Assembly: GCA_963714055.1 (NCBI GenBank)
Contig: OY970227.1
Coordinates: 62,001-126,000, forward strand
DNA from: JACDBE01 sp963714055
GTDB taxonomy: Bacteria > Actinomycetota > Acidimicrobiia > Spongiisociales > UBA5794
DNA: 64,000 nucleotides
Direction of reading: 5' to 3'
Below, one piece after another: positions 10,314 through 18,503 of this stretch. The position numbers were made by a program, and so were the translations under genes. Position 1 is the first letter of the stretch. Each line of letters starts with the position of its first letter. The notes under the pieces were generated by a model. That model was not told the DNA's origin. It saw only the letters and a program-made list of their open reading frames with translations, and did no database searches.

Positions 10314-11289
10314 TCAGGACACCGGCGTCCAGGTCCCACAGCCGGTCGACGTGAAACCGGCGTCGCCGTCGGCGATGTCGACGATCACCGAGCCTTCGAC
10401 GGCGTCCTCGTCGACCACGGCGTCGGCCTCCCCGGTGAAGGCGGAGAGGCGCGCCCAGGAACAGCCGTCACCACCGGGTGCGGCGTAACGACCCGCATCG
10501 ACATGGGCGCCCACCGCCCAGGTACCGGGCGGGACGTCGCTCATCGGCACCGGCAGCTGAATCAGCGCGTACCAGTCGCCGCATCCCGCGGTGACCAGGG
10601 CAACGTCGCTGTCGACCACCTCGACGATGCCGTGGGTGTCCACGTCGACCTCGGCGATCACCTCATCGTCGGTGCCCCCGGTCCCGGCAAGCCTCTGCCA
10701 CGAGCACGCCGGGTCCTCACCGGGCTCGGTCGTCGTCAGTAAGCCGGTCTCGTAGGTGCCGGCGGCGATGTCGACGCCTACTTCGTGGGTGCCGTCGGAG
10801 AAGAGGGCTTCGGGAGGCGACTGGGTGGTGGTCGTCGAGGGCGCCACGGTCGTCGTCGTGGTCGGTGGCGTCGTCGTGGTGGTGGAGGGTGTCGCCGTCG
10901 TGGTCGATGACGGGGGCGCCGACGTGCCTGGAGCCTCGGTGGACGCCGTGGGAGTCGTCGATGACGTCGAGGTGGTGGACGAGGCCGGCAGGTCGTCGTC
11001 GTCTCGACGTGAGGCGGGCGATACCGAAGGCCAGGAGGGCGGCGAGCACCACCCACAGGGCGATCGCCCAGCCGCGACGCCACCACGGGGTCGGTACCGG
11101 CTCGTCCGGCCCGGCAGGAGGCGGAGGCGGCGGTGGGACCGGGGGCTGGACCAGCGTGGCGTCGTCTGGCCCGGGTGCGCCGGGGGTCTCGGGCATTTCC
11201 ATGGTGCTGTCTTCGGAACCCAGTTCGCCGGTGCCTTCCGGTGGGGTGGGGTCGTCGCCGCTCGGTGGGGGGAGTCCCTGGTCGGTCAT
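10314..11289 (-). pseudogene. Membrane-anchored protein with duplicated Cys domain, one frameshift
   Basis: The N-terminal 70 residues are cytoplasmic and Pro-rich (PVPPPPPPPAGPDEPVP), followed by WWRRGWAIALWVVLAALLA, one membrane segment. A Ser/Thr-rich stalk follows, then two copies of a domain of about 75 residues. Each copy has a VGxxxxAGxY core, a CSWxRL motif and a later GCGxW, so two cysteines per copy probably pair. The frame changes near 11000 in a run of CGA/GAC triplets; before it the protein ends at TSRR, after it continues as DDDDLPASSTT. The two frames together give one sensible extracytoplasmic protein. Function is unknown; sensing or cell-wall association is possible. Confidence 0.65.
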
Positions 11290-11435
11290 GCTTGCTCCGC
11301 TCGTTCGCAGTCGCGCCGCACGATCACACTAGACCGAGCCTATGCAAGGGTCGCGACCGGGGGTTCCGAGCGTCGCCGGGACCAGGCGATGGTGACAGAC
11401 TGTCGCTGTCCCAGACATGCCGTCGTCCACCCGGC

Positions 11436-11441
11436 TAGGTT
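11436..11441 (+). promoter_or_regulatory. Candidate -10 box for the GntR-type gene
   Basis: TAGGTT about 40 bases upstream of the GTG start; a ribosome binding site GAGAGGAG follows at about 11467. Confidence 0.35.
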
Positions 11442-11480
11442 GAGAGGGCCAGCGCCGAAGTGGATCGAGAGGAGCCGGCT

Positions 11481-12419
11481 GTGGCGAGTCCCTCGGTCGA
11501 CGACGTCGTCTTCACCCTCGCCGAGCGGATCGGCGGGCAGCCGCCGGGCAGCCGCCTGCCGTCGTGCCGCCGGCTGGCCGAGGACCTCGGGTCGAATCCG
11601 AGCACGGTCAACCGGGCACTCCATCGCCTCGCCTTGGGCGGCCTGGTCCGCAGCGAGCCGCGCCGGGGCACCTTCGTCACCGCTCGCGCGGTCCCCGGCC
11701 GGGTCAGCGACATCGAGGTCGTCGATGCGCTGGTCGCCCTGGTGCGATGGGGGAGGGCAGGCGGCGTCCCGGTGGATCGAATCGACCGACTCTTCCGGGA
11801 AGTCCTCCAGGGTGGCGCCGGGGCTCTGCGCGTCGGTTTCGTCGAGTGCAACACCGTCGACGCCACCGATCTCGCTGTCGCCGTCACCAACGCCACCGGG
11901 GTGACGCTGAAGCCGGTGGTGCTCGACGACATGGACGACGGAGAGGTATGGCCGGATGCCTTCGACGTCCTGGCTTCGCCGCTCTACCACCTCGCCGACA
12001 TCAAGGCGAAGACCGGGTCGCTCGACCGGGTGGTGGAGGTCGTGGTGCTCCCTTCGACGGCGACGATGCGCCGGCTCGCCACCGTCGAGCCGAGCGCCGT
12101 GGTGACCGTGGTGTCGCCCACCGAACGCGGTCTGGTGCTGATGACCGCCATCGCCCGCCAGCATTTCGCCGGCGAGGTCCGGCCGATGCTCGTCCCCGGC
12201 GACGGGACCCTGCCCGACCAATCGGACATCGAGGTGCTGCTCTACAACGCCGCCACCCGGCTGACACCCGAGGCGGTATCCGGCGTGCCCAGCTCCTTCC
12301 GGCTCGAGTGGGAGCTGGACGCCAGCTCGGCCGCCAGCTTCCCTGCCAGGGTCGAGGCGGTCGCCAAGAGCATCCGGGAACTCGCCGGCGCCGAGCGGGT
12401 GGCGCAGCTCAGCGGATAA
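11481..12419 (+). CDS. GntR-family transcriptional regulator with long C-terminal domain
   Basis: The first 75 residues form a GntR winged helix (PPGSRLPSCRRLAEDLGSNP, STVNRALHRLALGGLVRSEP, RRGTFV). The remaining 230 residues look like a periplasmic-binding-protein-like ligand domain (RVGFVECNTVDATDLAVAV, AFDVLASPLYHLADIK) rather than the common FCD or UTRA domains. It could sense a small metabolite; no target is evident. The GTG at 11481 is chosen because of GAGAGGAG seven bases upstream. The end overlaps the convergent neighbour by 11 bases. Confidence 0.75.
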   Translation: MASPSVDDVVFTLAERIGGQPPGSRLPSCRRLAEDLGSNPSTVNRALHRLALGGLVRSEPRRGTFVTARAVPGRVSDIEVVDALVALVRWGRAGGVPVDRIDRLFREVLQGGAGALRVGFVECNTVDATDLAVAVTNATGVTLKPVVLDDMDDGEVWPDAFDVLASPLYHLADIKAKTGSLDRVVEVVVLPSTATMRRLATVEPSAVVTVVSPTERGLVLMTAIARQHFAGEVRPMLVPGDGTLPDQSDIEVLLYNAATRLTPEAVSGVPSSFRLEWELDASSAASFPARVEAVAKSIRELAGAERVAQLSG

Positions 12420-13044
12420 TCGGCAGCACGTCGGCGGTGGTCGCCCGTCCCCCGAGCATCCGTGCCAGGTCGGGGCCGACACCGGTGCGCACCGCCACCT
12501 CCGCGAGGAGATGCAGCGTGTCGGTCAGCGCCTCGGGTGGCGGGCGCCACTCGACGGAGAGCGCCGCCGCCAGGTCCATGCCGTGCATGACGAGCTCCAT
12601 CACCCGGGTGCGGAGATAGTCGACGAGCCGGATCGCGCCCCACGGTGTCGAGACCGTCGTCTCCCCATCGGCGGTGGCCAGGAGGGCGGCCACCCGGGCG
12701 ACCGTCGCCGAGAACTCGCCACCCGGGACGTCGCCGAGGGCGCTCACGGACTGGCGGCCTCGGGTAGCCACCTGGGCGTCGAGCTCGGGCTGGCGACGGC
12801 GGGCGTCGAGGTAGGCGGCGACGTAGGCGGCGGCGTCGTCGAGCTGGGGTGGCCCGGCAGGCCCGGCAGCGACGTACTGCTCCACCGTGGTCAGCGCCCG
12901 CATGGTGTGGGCGGCCAGCTCGATGACGGTCCACTCGCCCAATCCGGGCGCGGCGGGGTCGTCGATAGAGGCGACCAGCCCGGCAACTTCTTCGGCGACG
13001 GCGCGGTAGCCGGCAATCACCACGGCCCATGCGGAGTCGACCAT
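12409..13044 (-). CDS. Mycothiol-dependent maleylpyruvate isomerase-type DinB-like protein
   Basis: About 211 residues with the MDMPI N-terminal (DinB-like) helical bundle: metal-site candidate His residues in LGEWTVIELAAHTMRALTTV and in VMELVMHGMDLAAAL, which are spaced as in this family. Many members use mycothiol as cofactor, and a mycothiol synthase gene (mshD) is present at 39.6 kb. Substrate is unknown; the name reflects fold only. The ATG at 13044 directly precedes the conserved first helix. Confidence 0.75.
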   Translation of the reverse strand: MVDSAWAVVIAGYRAVAEEVAGLVASIDDPAAPGLGEWTVIELAAHTMRALTTVEQYVAAGPAGPPQLDDAAAYVAAYLDARRRQPELDAQVATRGRQSVSALGDVPGGEFSATVARVAALLATADGETTVSTPWGAIRLVDYLRTRVMELVMHGMDLAAALSVEWRPPPEALTDTLHLLAEVAVRTGVGPDLARMLGGRATTADVLPIIR

Positions 13045-13138
13045 GGCGGGCATTCTGCCGTCGGAGCGAGGTGGCCGGGACGCGCAGGACCCCCGGCTCG
13101 CCGGGGGTCCAGGCATTGCGGTCTTCTTGTCGGTTTGC

Positions 13139-13291
13139 TCAGGGAGCCGCCGTGGTGTCGACGATCGCCACCGTGGTGACGGTGTCGTCGCCGGTGTCGC
13201 CGTCGTCGTCGTCGTCGCCGCAAGCGGCGGCTCCGGCGGACAACGCCAACAGTGCGGCGAGCACCAGGCTGGTCGTCTTGCGCTTCAGCAT
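13139..13291 (-). CDS. 50-residue Asp-rich putative lipoprotein
   Basis: Short ORF with a textbook ribosome binding site (AAGGAGGT, 11 bases before the ATG). It begins MLKRKTTSLVLAALLALSAG, a signal peptide, followed by AAAC as a weak lipobox, then a Cys-Gly-Asp5 stretch and a Thr/Val-rich tail. This is the layout of a very short secreted lipoprotein. No family is recognised. The strong initiation site makes it more credible than its length suggests. Confidence 0.55.
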   Translation of the reverse strand: MLKRKTTSLVLAALLALSAGAAACGDDDDDGDTGDDTVTTVAIVDTTAAP

Positions 13292-13330
13292 GAGGCGGGG
13301 GGACCTCCTTTTCGGGAGACGTGGTCCGTC

Positions 13331-14272
13331 TCAGGTCGTGCCACCATACCTACCCACCCCGTCATCGGGCCAAACGGGGCCGAGCTCGATCCCGGCGAGC
13401 GCTTCGAGCGCTTTCACCAGGGCGTGGTTTCCCTCGCCACCCAACCCGCGGTGTTGCAGGGTCCGATAGAGCTGGTGGACCAGGGCGGTCGTGGGCAGGG
13501 GCACCCCCAACGACTCCGCCGCCTCGAGGGCGAGCCGGAGGTCCTTCTGCTGCAGGTCGATGGTGAACCCGGGTCGCCAGTCGCGGCGGATCATCTGCGG
13601 GCCCCGGTTCGCCAGCATCCAGGACGACGCCGCCCCGCCCCCGACGGCGGCGAGTGTCTTCTCCAGGTCGAGCCCGGCTGCCTGGGCCAGGAGCAACGCC
13701 TCGGAGGCGGCGAGCTGGTTCACCACCACCAGCACCTGGTTGACCAGCTTGACCAACTGCCCCGACCCGACCGGGCCGACGTGGGTGACCGTGGTGGCAT
13801 ACGCCTCCATCGCCGGCTGCACGGTGGCGTAGTCCTCCTGGTCGGCGCCGACCATGACCGACAGCGTGCCTCGCACCGCACCCTCCGAGCCGCCGCTCAC
13901 CGGGGCGTCGACCCAGGCGCCGCCGCCGTTGGCCACCAGATCGGCGAGCCGTCGGGTCTCCGCCGGGCTGATGGTGGAGTGGTCGACCACGATCGACCCG
14001 GCCGCCAGGCCCTCGAGGACACCCGAGGGCCGCGTCACCACCTCGGTGACGTCGGGGGTGTCCGACACGCACAGCATCACCAGCCTGGCGCGGGAGGCGA
14101 CGTCGGCAGGATCGGTTGCCGCCTCGGCCCCTGCGGCGACCAGCGGCGCCATCCGGGCGGGGGAGCGGTTCCATACCACGACCCGGTGCCCGGCATCGAG
14201 CAGGTGGCCGGCCATGGGGCCACCCATGGTGCCCAGCCCGATGAAGCCGATGGCGGTGCCGTCACCCGGCAT
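13331..14272 (-). CDS. 3-hydroxyisobutyrate dehydrogenase-like NAD(P) oxidoreductase
   Basis: Beta-hydroxyacid dehydrogenase of about 313 residues. The N-terminal IGFIGLGTMGGPMAGHLL is the Rossmann loop plus family signature; VDAPVSGGSEGA is the substrate-binding signature; GSGQLVKLVNQ contains the catalytic lysine. The substrate may be 3-hydroxyisobutyrate, tartronate semialdehyde or a related acid. It starts at ATG 14272, inside the last codons of the upstream serine hydrolase (11-base overlap), so the two are probably one transcript. Confidence 0.85.
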   Translation of the reverse strand: MPGDGTAIGFIGLGTMGGPMAGHLLDAGHRVVVWNRSPARMAPLVAAGAEAATDPADVASRARLVMLCVSDTPDVTEVVTRPSGVLEGLAAGSIVVDHSTISPAETRRLADLVANGGGAWVDAPVSGGSEGAVRGTLSVMVGADQEDYATVQPAMEAYATTVTHVGPVGSGQLVKLVNQVLVVVNQLAASEALLLAQAAGLDLEKTLAAVGGGAASSWMLANRGPQMIRRDWRPGFTIDLQQKDLRLALEAAESLGVPLPTTALVHQLYRTLQHRGLGGEGNHALVKALEALAGIELGPVWPDDGVGRYGGTT

Positions 14273-15110
14273 CAACGGTCACTCCCGGAGACGGAGCCGC
14301 CCGATAGGCGCCGAGGACGCGGTCGCTCGTGTCGGGCCAGGCGGTGAGCGCCCACGGCCCGAAGTCACGCTCGGTGAGGCCGACGGTCGCCAACCCGGCG
14401 ACGGGGTCGGCCCACAGGAAGCTGCCGGTCCTGCCGAAGTGGCCGAAGGTCTCGGGGGAGTTGTCGCTCCCCGTCCAGTGCGGGTGCTTGTCGCCCCGGA
14501 TCTCGAAGGTGAGGCCCCACGGGCAGGGGTCGAAGAAGCGCACCCCGGGGACGACCCCGGCGAGGTCGGGGAACTGGACGCTGGCGGCCGTCGCCATGGT
14601 GCGCGCCGAGACGAGGGTGGGGGAGAGGAGCTCCCGGGCGAACCGGGCCAGGTCGGCCGCCGAGCTCCGCACGCCGTGTGCCGGTGACCCGACCAGCCTG
14701 GTCGACGCCATTCCGAGCGGGAGTATCACGCCTTGGTCGAGGTAGTCGGCGAACGGCATGCCGGCCCGGGCGGCGAGATGATCGGCGAACCGGTCGATCC
14801 CGGGGTTGGAGTAGATCCGACGGGTCTCCGGTGGCACCGTGGACCGGCTCTCGTCGTAGGGGAGCCCGGAGGCGTGGGAGAGCAGGTGACGGACCGTCGA
14901 ACCGGGTGGGCCGGCCGGCTCGTCGAGTTCGACGGTGCCCTCCTCGAGCGCCACCAGTGCCGACATGCCGACCAGCAGCTTGCTCACCGAGGCGATCGGC
15001 TGGACGCGGTCGAGGTCGCCGACGGCACCGAGTACGGAGTCGGCGTCGGACACGGTGAGAGAAGCGGTGTCCACCGGCCACGAGGCGACGAACGCGGTGA
15101 GGTCGTCCAC
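14262..15110 (-). CDS. Class C beta-lactamase-type serine hydrolase
   Basis: Penicillin-binding-protein/beta-lactamase fold hydrolase. The active-site SxxK is IASVSKLL, the YxN motif is IYSNPG, and HFGRTGS takes the place of the KTG triad. No signal peptide is visible, so it may be a cytosolic esterase or peptidase rather than a resistance enzyme. The GTG at 15110 is favoured because homologues of this kind begin close to the AFVASWPVDTASL segment; a TTG at 15203 would overlap nhaA. Overlaps the next gene downstream. Confidence 0.75.
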   Translation of the reverse strand: MDDLTAFVASWPVDTASLTVSDADSVLGAVGDLDRVQPIASVSKLLVGMSALVALEEGTVELDEPAGPPGSTVRHLLSHASGLPYDESRSTVPPETRRIYSNPGIDRFADHLAARAGMPFADYLDQGVILPLGMASTRLVGSPAHGVRSSAADLARFARELLSPTLVSARTMATAASVQFPDLAGVVPGVRFFDPCPWGLTFEIRGDKHPHWTGSDNSPETFGHFGRTGSFLWADPVAGLATVGLTERDFGPWALTAWPDTSDRVLGAYRAAPSPGVTVDAG

Positions 15111-15159
15111 CAGGTCACGGTAGCGCCGGGTGGTCCCGCCACCTCGGGGTGCGACCGAG

Positions 15160-16521
15160 TCACATGCCCGGCTCGTGGCCGTTGGGGATCTCGTCGTCGT
15201 CAACGTCGGACTCCTCCGACTCGGCGATCGCCCGGTAGAAGGAGTTCCGGCGACGGAGCACGACCGCCCCCAGCAGGGCGGCGGCGAAGGAGGCGGTGAG
15301 CACGGCGAGCTTCACGCCGTCGATGCGGGCGGTGTCACCGAAGGCGAGCTCACCGACCAGGAGAGAGACGGTGAAACCGATCCCCGCCACCATCGACAGG
15401 CCAAGCATGTCGCTCCAGGTGACGGCGGCGTCCAGCCTCGCTCGGGTCAGGGTGGCGGTGAGCCAGGTGGCGACCATGATCCCCACCGGCTTGCCGACGA
15501 TCAGCCCGGCGAGGATGCCGATGGCGACGGGATCCGCCATGGTCTCGAGAAGGCCGGGCCCGCCGACGAAGGTGACCCCGGCGGTGAGGAGCGCGAACAA
15601 CGGCACGGCGATCCCTGCTGAGATGGGCCTCCACCGGTGTTCCAGGTCCTCGATGATCGGCTCGCCGCCCTTGCCGTGCAGCGGGACGGCGACTCCGAGC
15701 AGGACCCCGGCGATTGTGGCGTGGACGCCGGAGTCGTGCATCAGCACCCAGGCGGCGACGGCGACGACCGCGGCGAGGATCCACGGCGGGCGGCGCCGGC
15801 GGGTCAGCCAGCCGAAACCGGCCACGCAGGCAACGGCTCCTCCCAGGGCGGCCAGGTCGACAGTGGCGGTGAAGAAGACGGCGATGATCGTGATGGCCAA
15901 CAGGTCGTCGACCACCGCCAGGGTCAACAGGAACGAGCGCAGCCCCGCGGGGAGGTGGCTGCCCAGCACGGCGAGAACGGCGAGGGCGAAGGCGATGTCG
16001 GTGGCGGTGGGGATCGCCCAGCCGTCCAGCGAGCCTTCCGGGCCCAGATTGACCAGGACGTAGAGGAGCGCGGGGACGGCGACACCGCCCAGGGCGGCGA
16101 TCACCGGTACCGCCGCCCGGCGTGGGTCCCTGAGATCGCCCTCCACCAGCTCGCGCTTGAGCTCGAGCCCCACCACGAAGAAGAAGATCGCCAGCAAGCC
16201 GTCAGCCGCCCAGGTGGCCAGGTCGAGGTCGAGGTGGAGCGCAGCCGGTCCGACGACCGTGGCTTTCACCGTCTCGTACGACTCCCGCCAGGGCGAGTTG
16301 GCCCAGACCAGAGCCACCAGGGCGGCGCCGATGAGCAGCAAACCGCCGACGGTCTCGGTGCGGAGGGCGTCGGCGACGAACCGAATCTCGGGCCGGGACT
16401 CGGGACGCCGGAACAACGGGCTCTTCGCGGTAGGTGGTGGTTCCGTGCCGGCCTCCGGTGTGGCGGCGAGAGGGTAGTTGTTGGTGTCCCGCCGCTCAGG
16501 TCCGACCACCAGACCCGGCAC
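15160..16521 (-). CDS. nhaA: Na+/H+ antiporter NhaA
   Basis: Inner-membrane sodium/proton antiporter for pH and salt homeostasis. Clear NhaA landmarks: FFFVVGLELKRELVEGDL, PTATDIAFALAVLAVLG, and the paired aspartates in LAVVDDLLAITIIAVFF that bind the cation. There are 11-12 hydrophobic segments, and the C-terminus is acidic (SEESDVDDDEIPNG). The first 45 residues before the conserved core are low-complexity, so the true start may be later than the GTG given. It is divergent from the molybdate-type regulator, with about 30 bases between them. Confidence 0.9.
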   Translation of the reverse strand: MPGLVVGPERRDTNNYPLAATPEAGTEPPPTAKSPLFRRPESRPEIRFVADALRTETVGGLLLIGAALVALVWANSPWRESYETVKATVVGPAALHLDLDLATWAADGLLAIFFFVVGLELKRELVEGDLRDPRRAAVPVIAALGGVAVPALLYVLVNLGPEGSLDGWAIPTATDIAFALAVLAVLGSHLPAGLRSFLLTLAVVDDLLAITIIAVFFTATVDLAALGGAVACVAGFGWLTRRRRPPWILAAVVAVAAWVLMHDSGVHATIAGVLLGVAVPLHGKGGEPIIEDLEHRWRPISAGIAVPLFALLTAGVTFVGGPGLLETMADPVAIGILAGLIVGKPVGIMVATWLTATLTRARLDAAVTWSDMLGLSMVAGIGFTVSLLVGELAFGDTARIDGVKLAVLTASFAAALLGAVVLRRRNSFYRAIAESEESDVDDDEIPNGHEPGM

Positions 16522-16539
16522 ATGCAAGATGCAGACGTC

Positions 16540-16545
16540 TACACT
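16540..16545 (+). promoter_or_regulatory. TACACT -10 box for the mod operon
   Basis: TACACT, then seven bases, then the ATG at 16553. This is the leaderless arrangement and would drive the whole molybdate operon. Confidence 0.5.
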
Positions 16546-16552
16546 CTCGCAA

Positions 16553-16954
16553 ATGCGAATCGAATACCGGATCGGTCAGGTCGCCGACCTGCTCGGCGTC
16601 AGCCCGGACACGGTGCGGCGATGGGCGGACTCCGGACGGCTCGCCATGCACCGCACGCCGGGAGGCGAGCGGGTCATCGAGGGCGCCGCCCTCGCCCGCC
16701 TGCTGGTCGAGGAGGCACCGACCCGCCATCCGGAGACGGCACAGTCGGCCCGCAACCGGTTCCCCGGGGTGGTCACCTCGGTCGAGAAGGACTCGATCAT
16801 GGCGAAGGTCGAGATTCACGCCGGCCCGCACCGCATCGTGTCGCTGATGAGCGCCGAGGCCGCCGACGAGCTCGGCTTGGTCACCGGTGCCTACGCCGTG
16901 GCGGTGGTCAAGGCCACCAATGTCATCGTGGAGACCCCTGGGGGAGCCTCATGA
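16553..16954 (+). CDS. Molybdate-responsive HTH-TOBE regulator
   Basis: Two-domain protein of 133 residues. Residues 4-50 form a MerR/excisionase-type helix-turn-helix (RIGQVADLLGVSPDTVRRW, then ADSGRLAMHRTPGGERVI). Residues 68-130 form one TOBE/Mop domain (RNRFPGVVTSVEKDSIMAKV, SLMSAEAADELGLVTGAYAV) that binds oxyanions such as molybdate. It is the first gene of the modABC operon and overlaps modA by four bases (ATGA), so it probably controls it in response to molybdate or tungstate. This differs from the ModE arrangement of enterobacteria. Confidence 0.8.
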   Translation: MRIEYRIGQVADLLGVSPDTVRRWADSGRLAMHRTPGGERVIEGAALARLLVEEAPTRHPETAQSARNRFPGVVTSVEKDSIMAKVEIHAGPHRIVSLMSAEAADELGLVTGAYAVAVVKATNVIVETPGGAS

Positions 16955-17706
16955 GGCGCGCCCTGGCCGCGCTGGCCGTCCTGACCCTGGTGGCCGCCGC
17001 CTGTGGCGGCGACGACGAGGCCGAGGCCCCGAGTGAGCCGATCCTCGTCTTGGGGGCGGCTTCGCTGACCGACGTCTTCACCGCCATCGCCGCAGAGTTC
17101 GAGGCCGCCAACGAAGGGGTCACCGTCGAGCTGTCCTTCGGGGCCAGCTCAGCTCTGGCAACGCAGATCATCGAGGGGGCGCCGGCGTCGGTGTTCGCCT
17201 CGGCGAGCGGGACCCAGATGACCGCCGTGGTCGACGAAGGGCTCAACGACTCCGAGCCGGTGATCTTCGCCACCAACGTGCTCGAGATCGCGGTCTCGAC
17301 CGAGGCCGAGGGCGAGGTGACCACCATCGACGACTTCGCCAACGAGGCCCTCCTCCTCGGGCTGTGCGTCGAAGACGTTCCCTGCGGCACGTTCGCTGTC
17401 GAGATGTTCGACAGCGCCGGGATGACTCCTTCGGTCGACACCTTCGAGCCCGACGTCCGTGCCCTATTGGGCAAGGTGGAGAGCGGCGAGCTCGACGCCG
17501 CCATCGTGTACCACAGTGACGTGGTCGCCTCCGCCGGCGGCGTGGTCGGGGTCGAGATCCCCGAGGACCAGAACGTGATCGCCGCCTATCCGATCGCCAC
17601 CCTCACCGAGGCGACCGACGCCGAATGGGCCCAGGCGTTCGTCGACTTCGTCATGTCCGACGCCGGGCAGGAGATCCTCCGGGGCTACGGGTTCTCCGCA
17701 CCGTGA
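16951..17706 (+). CDS. modA: Molybdate ABC transporter substrate-binding lipoprotein
   Basis: Extracytoplasmic binding protein that delivers molybdate (or tungstate) to ModBC. The N-terminus is a lipoprotein signal (MRRALAALAVLTLVAAACGG). ModA signatures follow: LVLGAASLTDVFTAIAAEFE, VELSFGASSALATQIIEGAP and, near the C-terminus, DAAIVYHSDVVASAGGV. The oxyanion is expected to be held by the first Ser and the GASS loop. Length (251 residues) is normal. Overlaps the regulator by four bases and modB by four. Confidence 0.93.
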   Translation: MRRALAALAVLTLVAAACGGDDEAEAPSEPILVLGAASLTDVFTAIAAEFEAANEGVTVELSFGASSALATQIIEGAPASVFASASGTQMTAVVDEGLNDSEPVIFATNVLEIAVSTEAEGEVTTIDDFANEALLLGLCVEDVPCGTFAVEMFDSAGMTPSVDTFEPDVRALLGKVESGELDAAIVYHSDVVASAGGVVGVEIPEDQNVIAAYPIATLTEATDAEWAQAFVDFVMSDAGQEILRGYGFSAP

Positions 17707-18503
17707 GCGAACGCCGCAGGGCCCGGCGCCGGCCGCCGCCGGCGGTGCTGGTCCCGGCGGTGATCGGCCTCGCCTTCATGGTCCTGCCGTTCGTCGGCCT
17801 GCTGATCCGAACACCCTGGGGCGAGCTCGGCGAGCACCTCACCGACCCATTCGTGCTCACCGCCCTCAGACTGTCGGTGGTGACATCGCTGGCAGCCACC
17901 GCGCTGTCTCTGGTCATCGGCGTGCCGCTGGCCTGGCTGCTCGCCCGCACGACCTTTCCGGGGCGGTCGGTGGTCCGGGGCATCGTCCTCCTGCCGATGG
18001 TGCTTCCCCCGGTGGTCGGCGGCGCCGTCCTCCTTTTCGCCCTCGGCCGGCGCGGCCTGGTCGGGCAGTGGCTCGACCGGCAGCTCGGGTTCCTGCTGCC
18101 TTTCTCCACCTGGGGCGTCATCGTCGCCGTCACGTTCATCGCCATGCCCTTCCTGGTGATCACCGTCGAGGCCGGGCTCCGTGGCGCCGACCTCCGGTTC
18201 GAGGAGGCGGCGACAACGCTGGGGGCGTCGCGGCTCGCCGTGTTCCGCCGGATCACCCTTCCCATGTCGTGGCCGTCGATCGTTGCCGGGGCGGTGCTCG
18301 CCTGGGCCAGGGCGCTCGGCGAGTTCGGGGCCACCATCACCTTCGCCGGCAACCTGCCCGGTCGCACCCAGACCATGCCCCTGGCTGTGTTCGAGGCGCT
18401 CGAAGCCGACCGGGGCTCGGCGCTGGTCCTCAGCCTGATCCTGGTGGCGGTGTCGTTGGTCGTGCTGGTGGCCCTGCGCGACCGTTGGTTCCGAGTGGGA
18501 TGA
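17703..18503 (+). CDS. modB: Molybdate ABC transporter permease
   Basis: Inner-membrane permease of about 266 residues with five to six transmembrane segments. The EAA loop for coupling to ModC is FEEAATTLGASRLAVFRRIT, and WARALGEFGATITFAGN is a classic ModB signature. The GTG start overlaps the modA stop (GTGA) and the stop overlaps the modC ATG, so modA, modB and modC are translationally coupled. Confidence 0.93.
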   Translation: MSERRRARRRPPPAVLVPAVIGLAFMVLPFVGLLIRTPWGELGEHLTDPFVLTALRLSVVTSLAATALSLVIGVPLAWLLARTTFPGRSVVRGIVLLPMVLPPVVGGAVLLFALGRRGLVGQWLDRQLGFLLPFSTWGVIVAVTFIAMPFLVITVEAGLRGADLRFEEAATTLGASRLAVFRRITLPMSWPSIVAGAVLAWARALGEFGATITFAGNLPGRTQTMPLAVFEALEADRGSALVLSLILVAVSLVVLVALRDRWFRVG

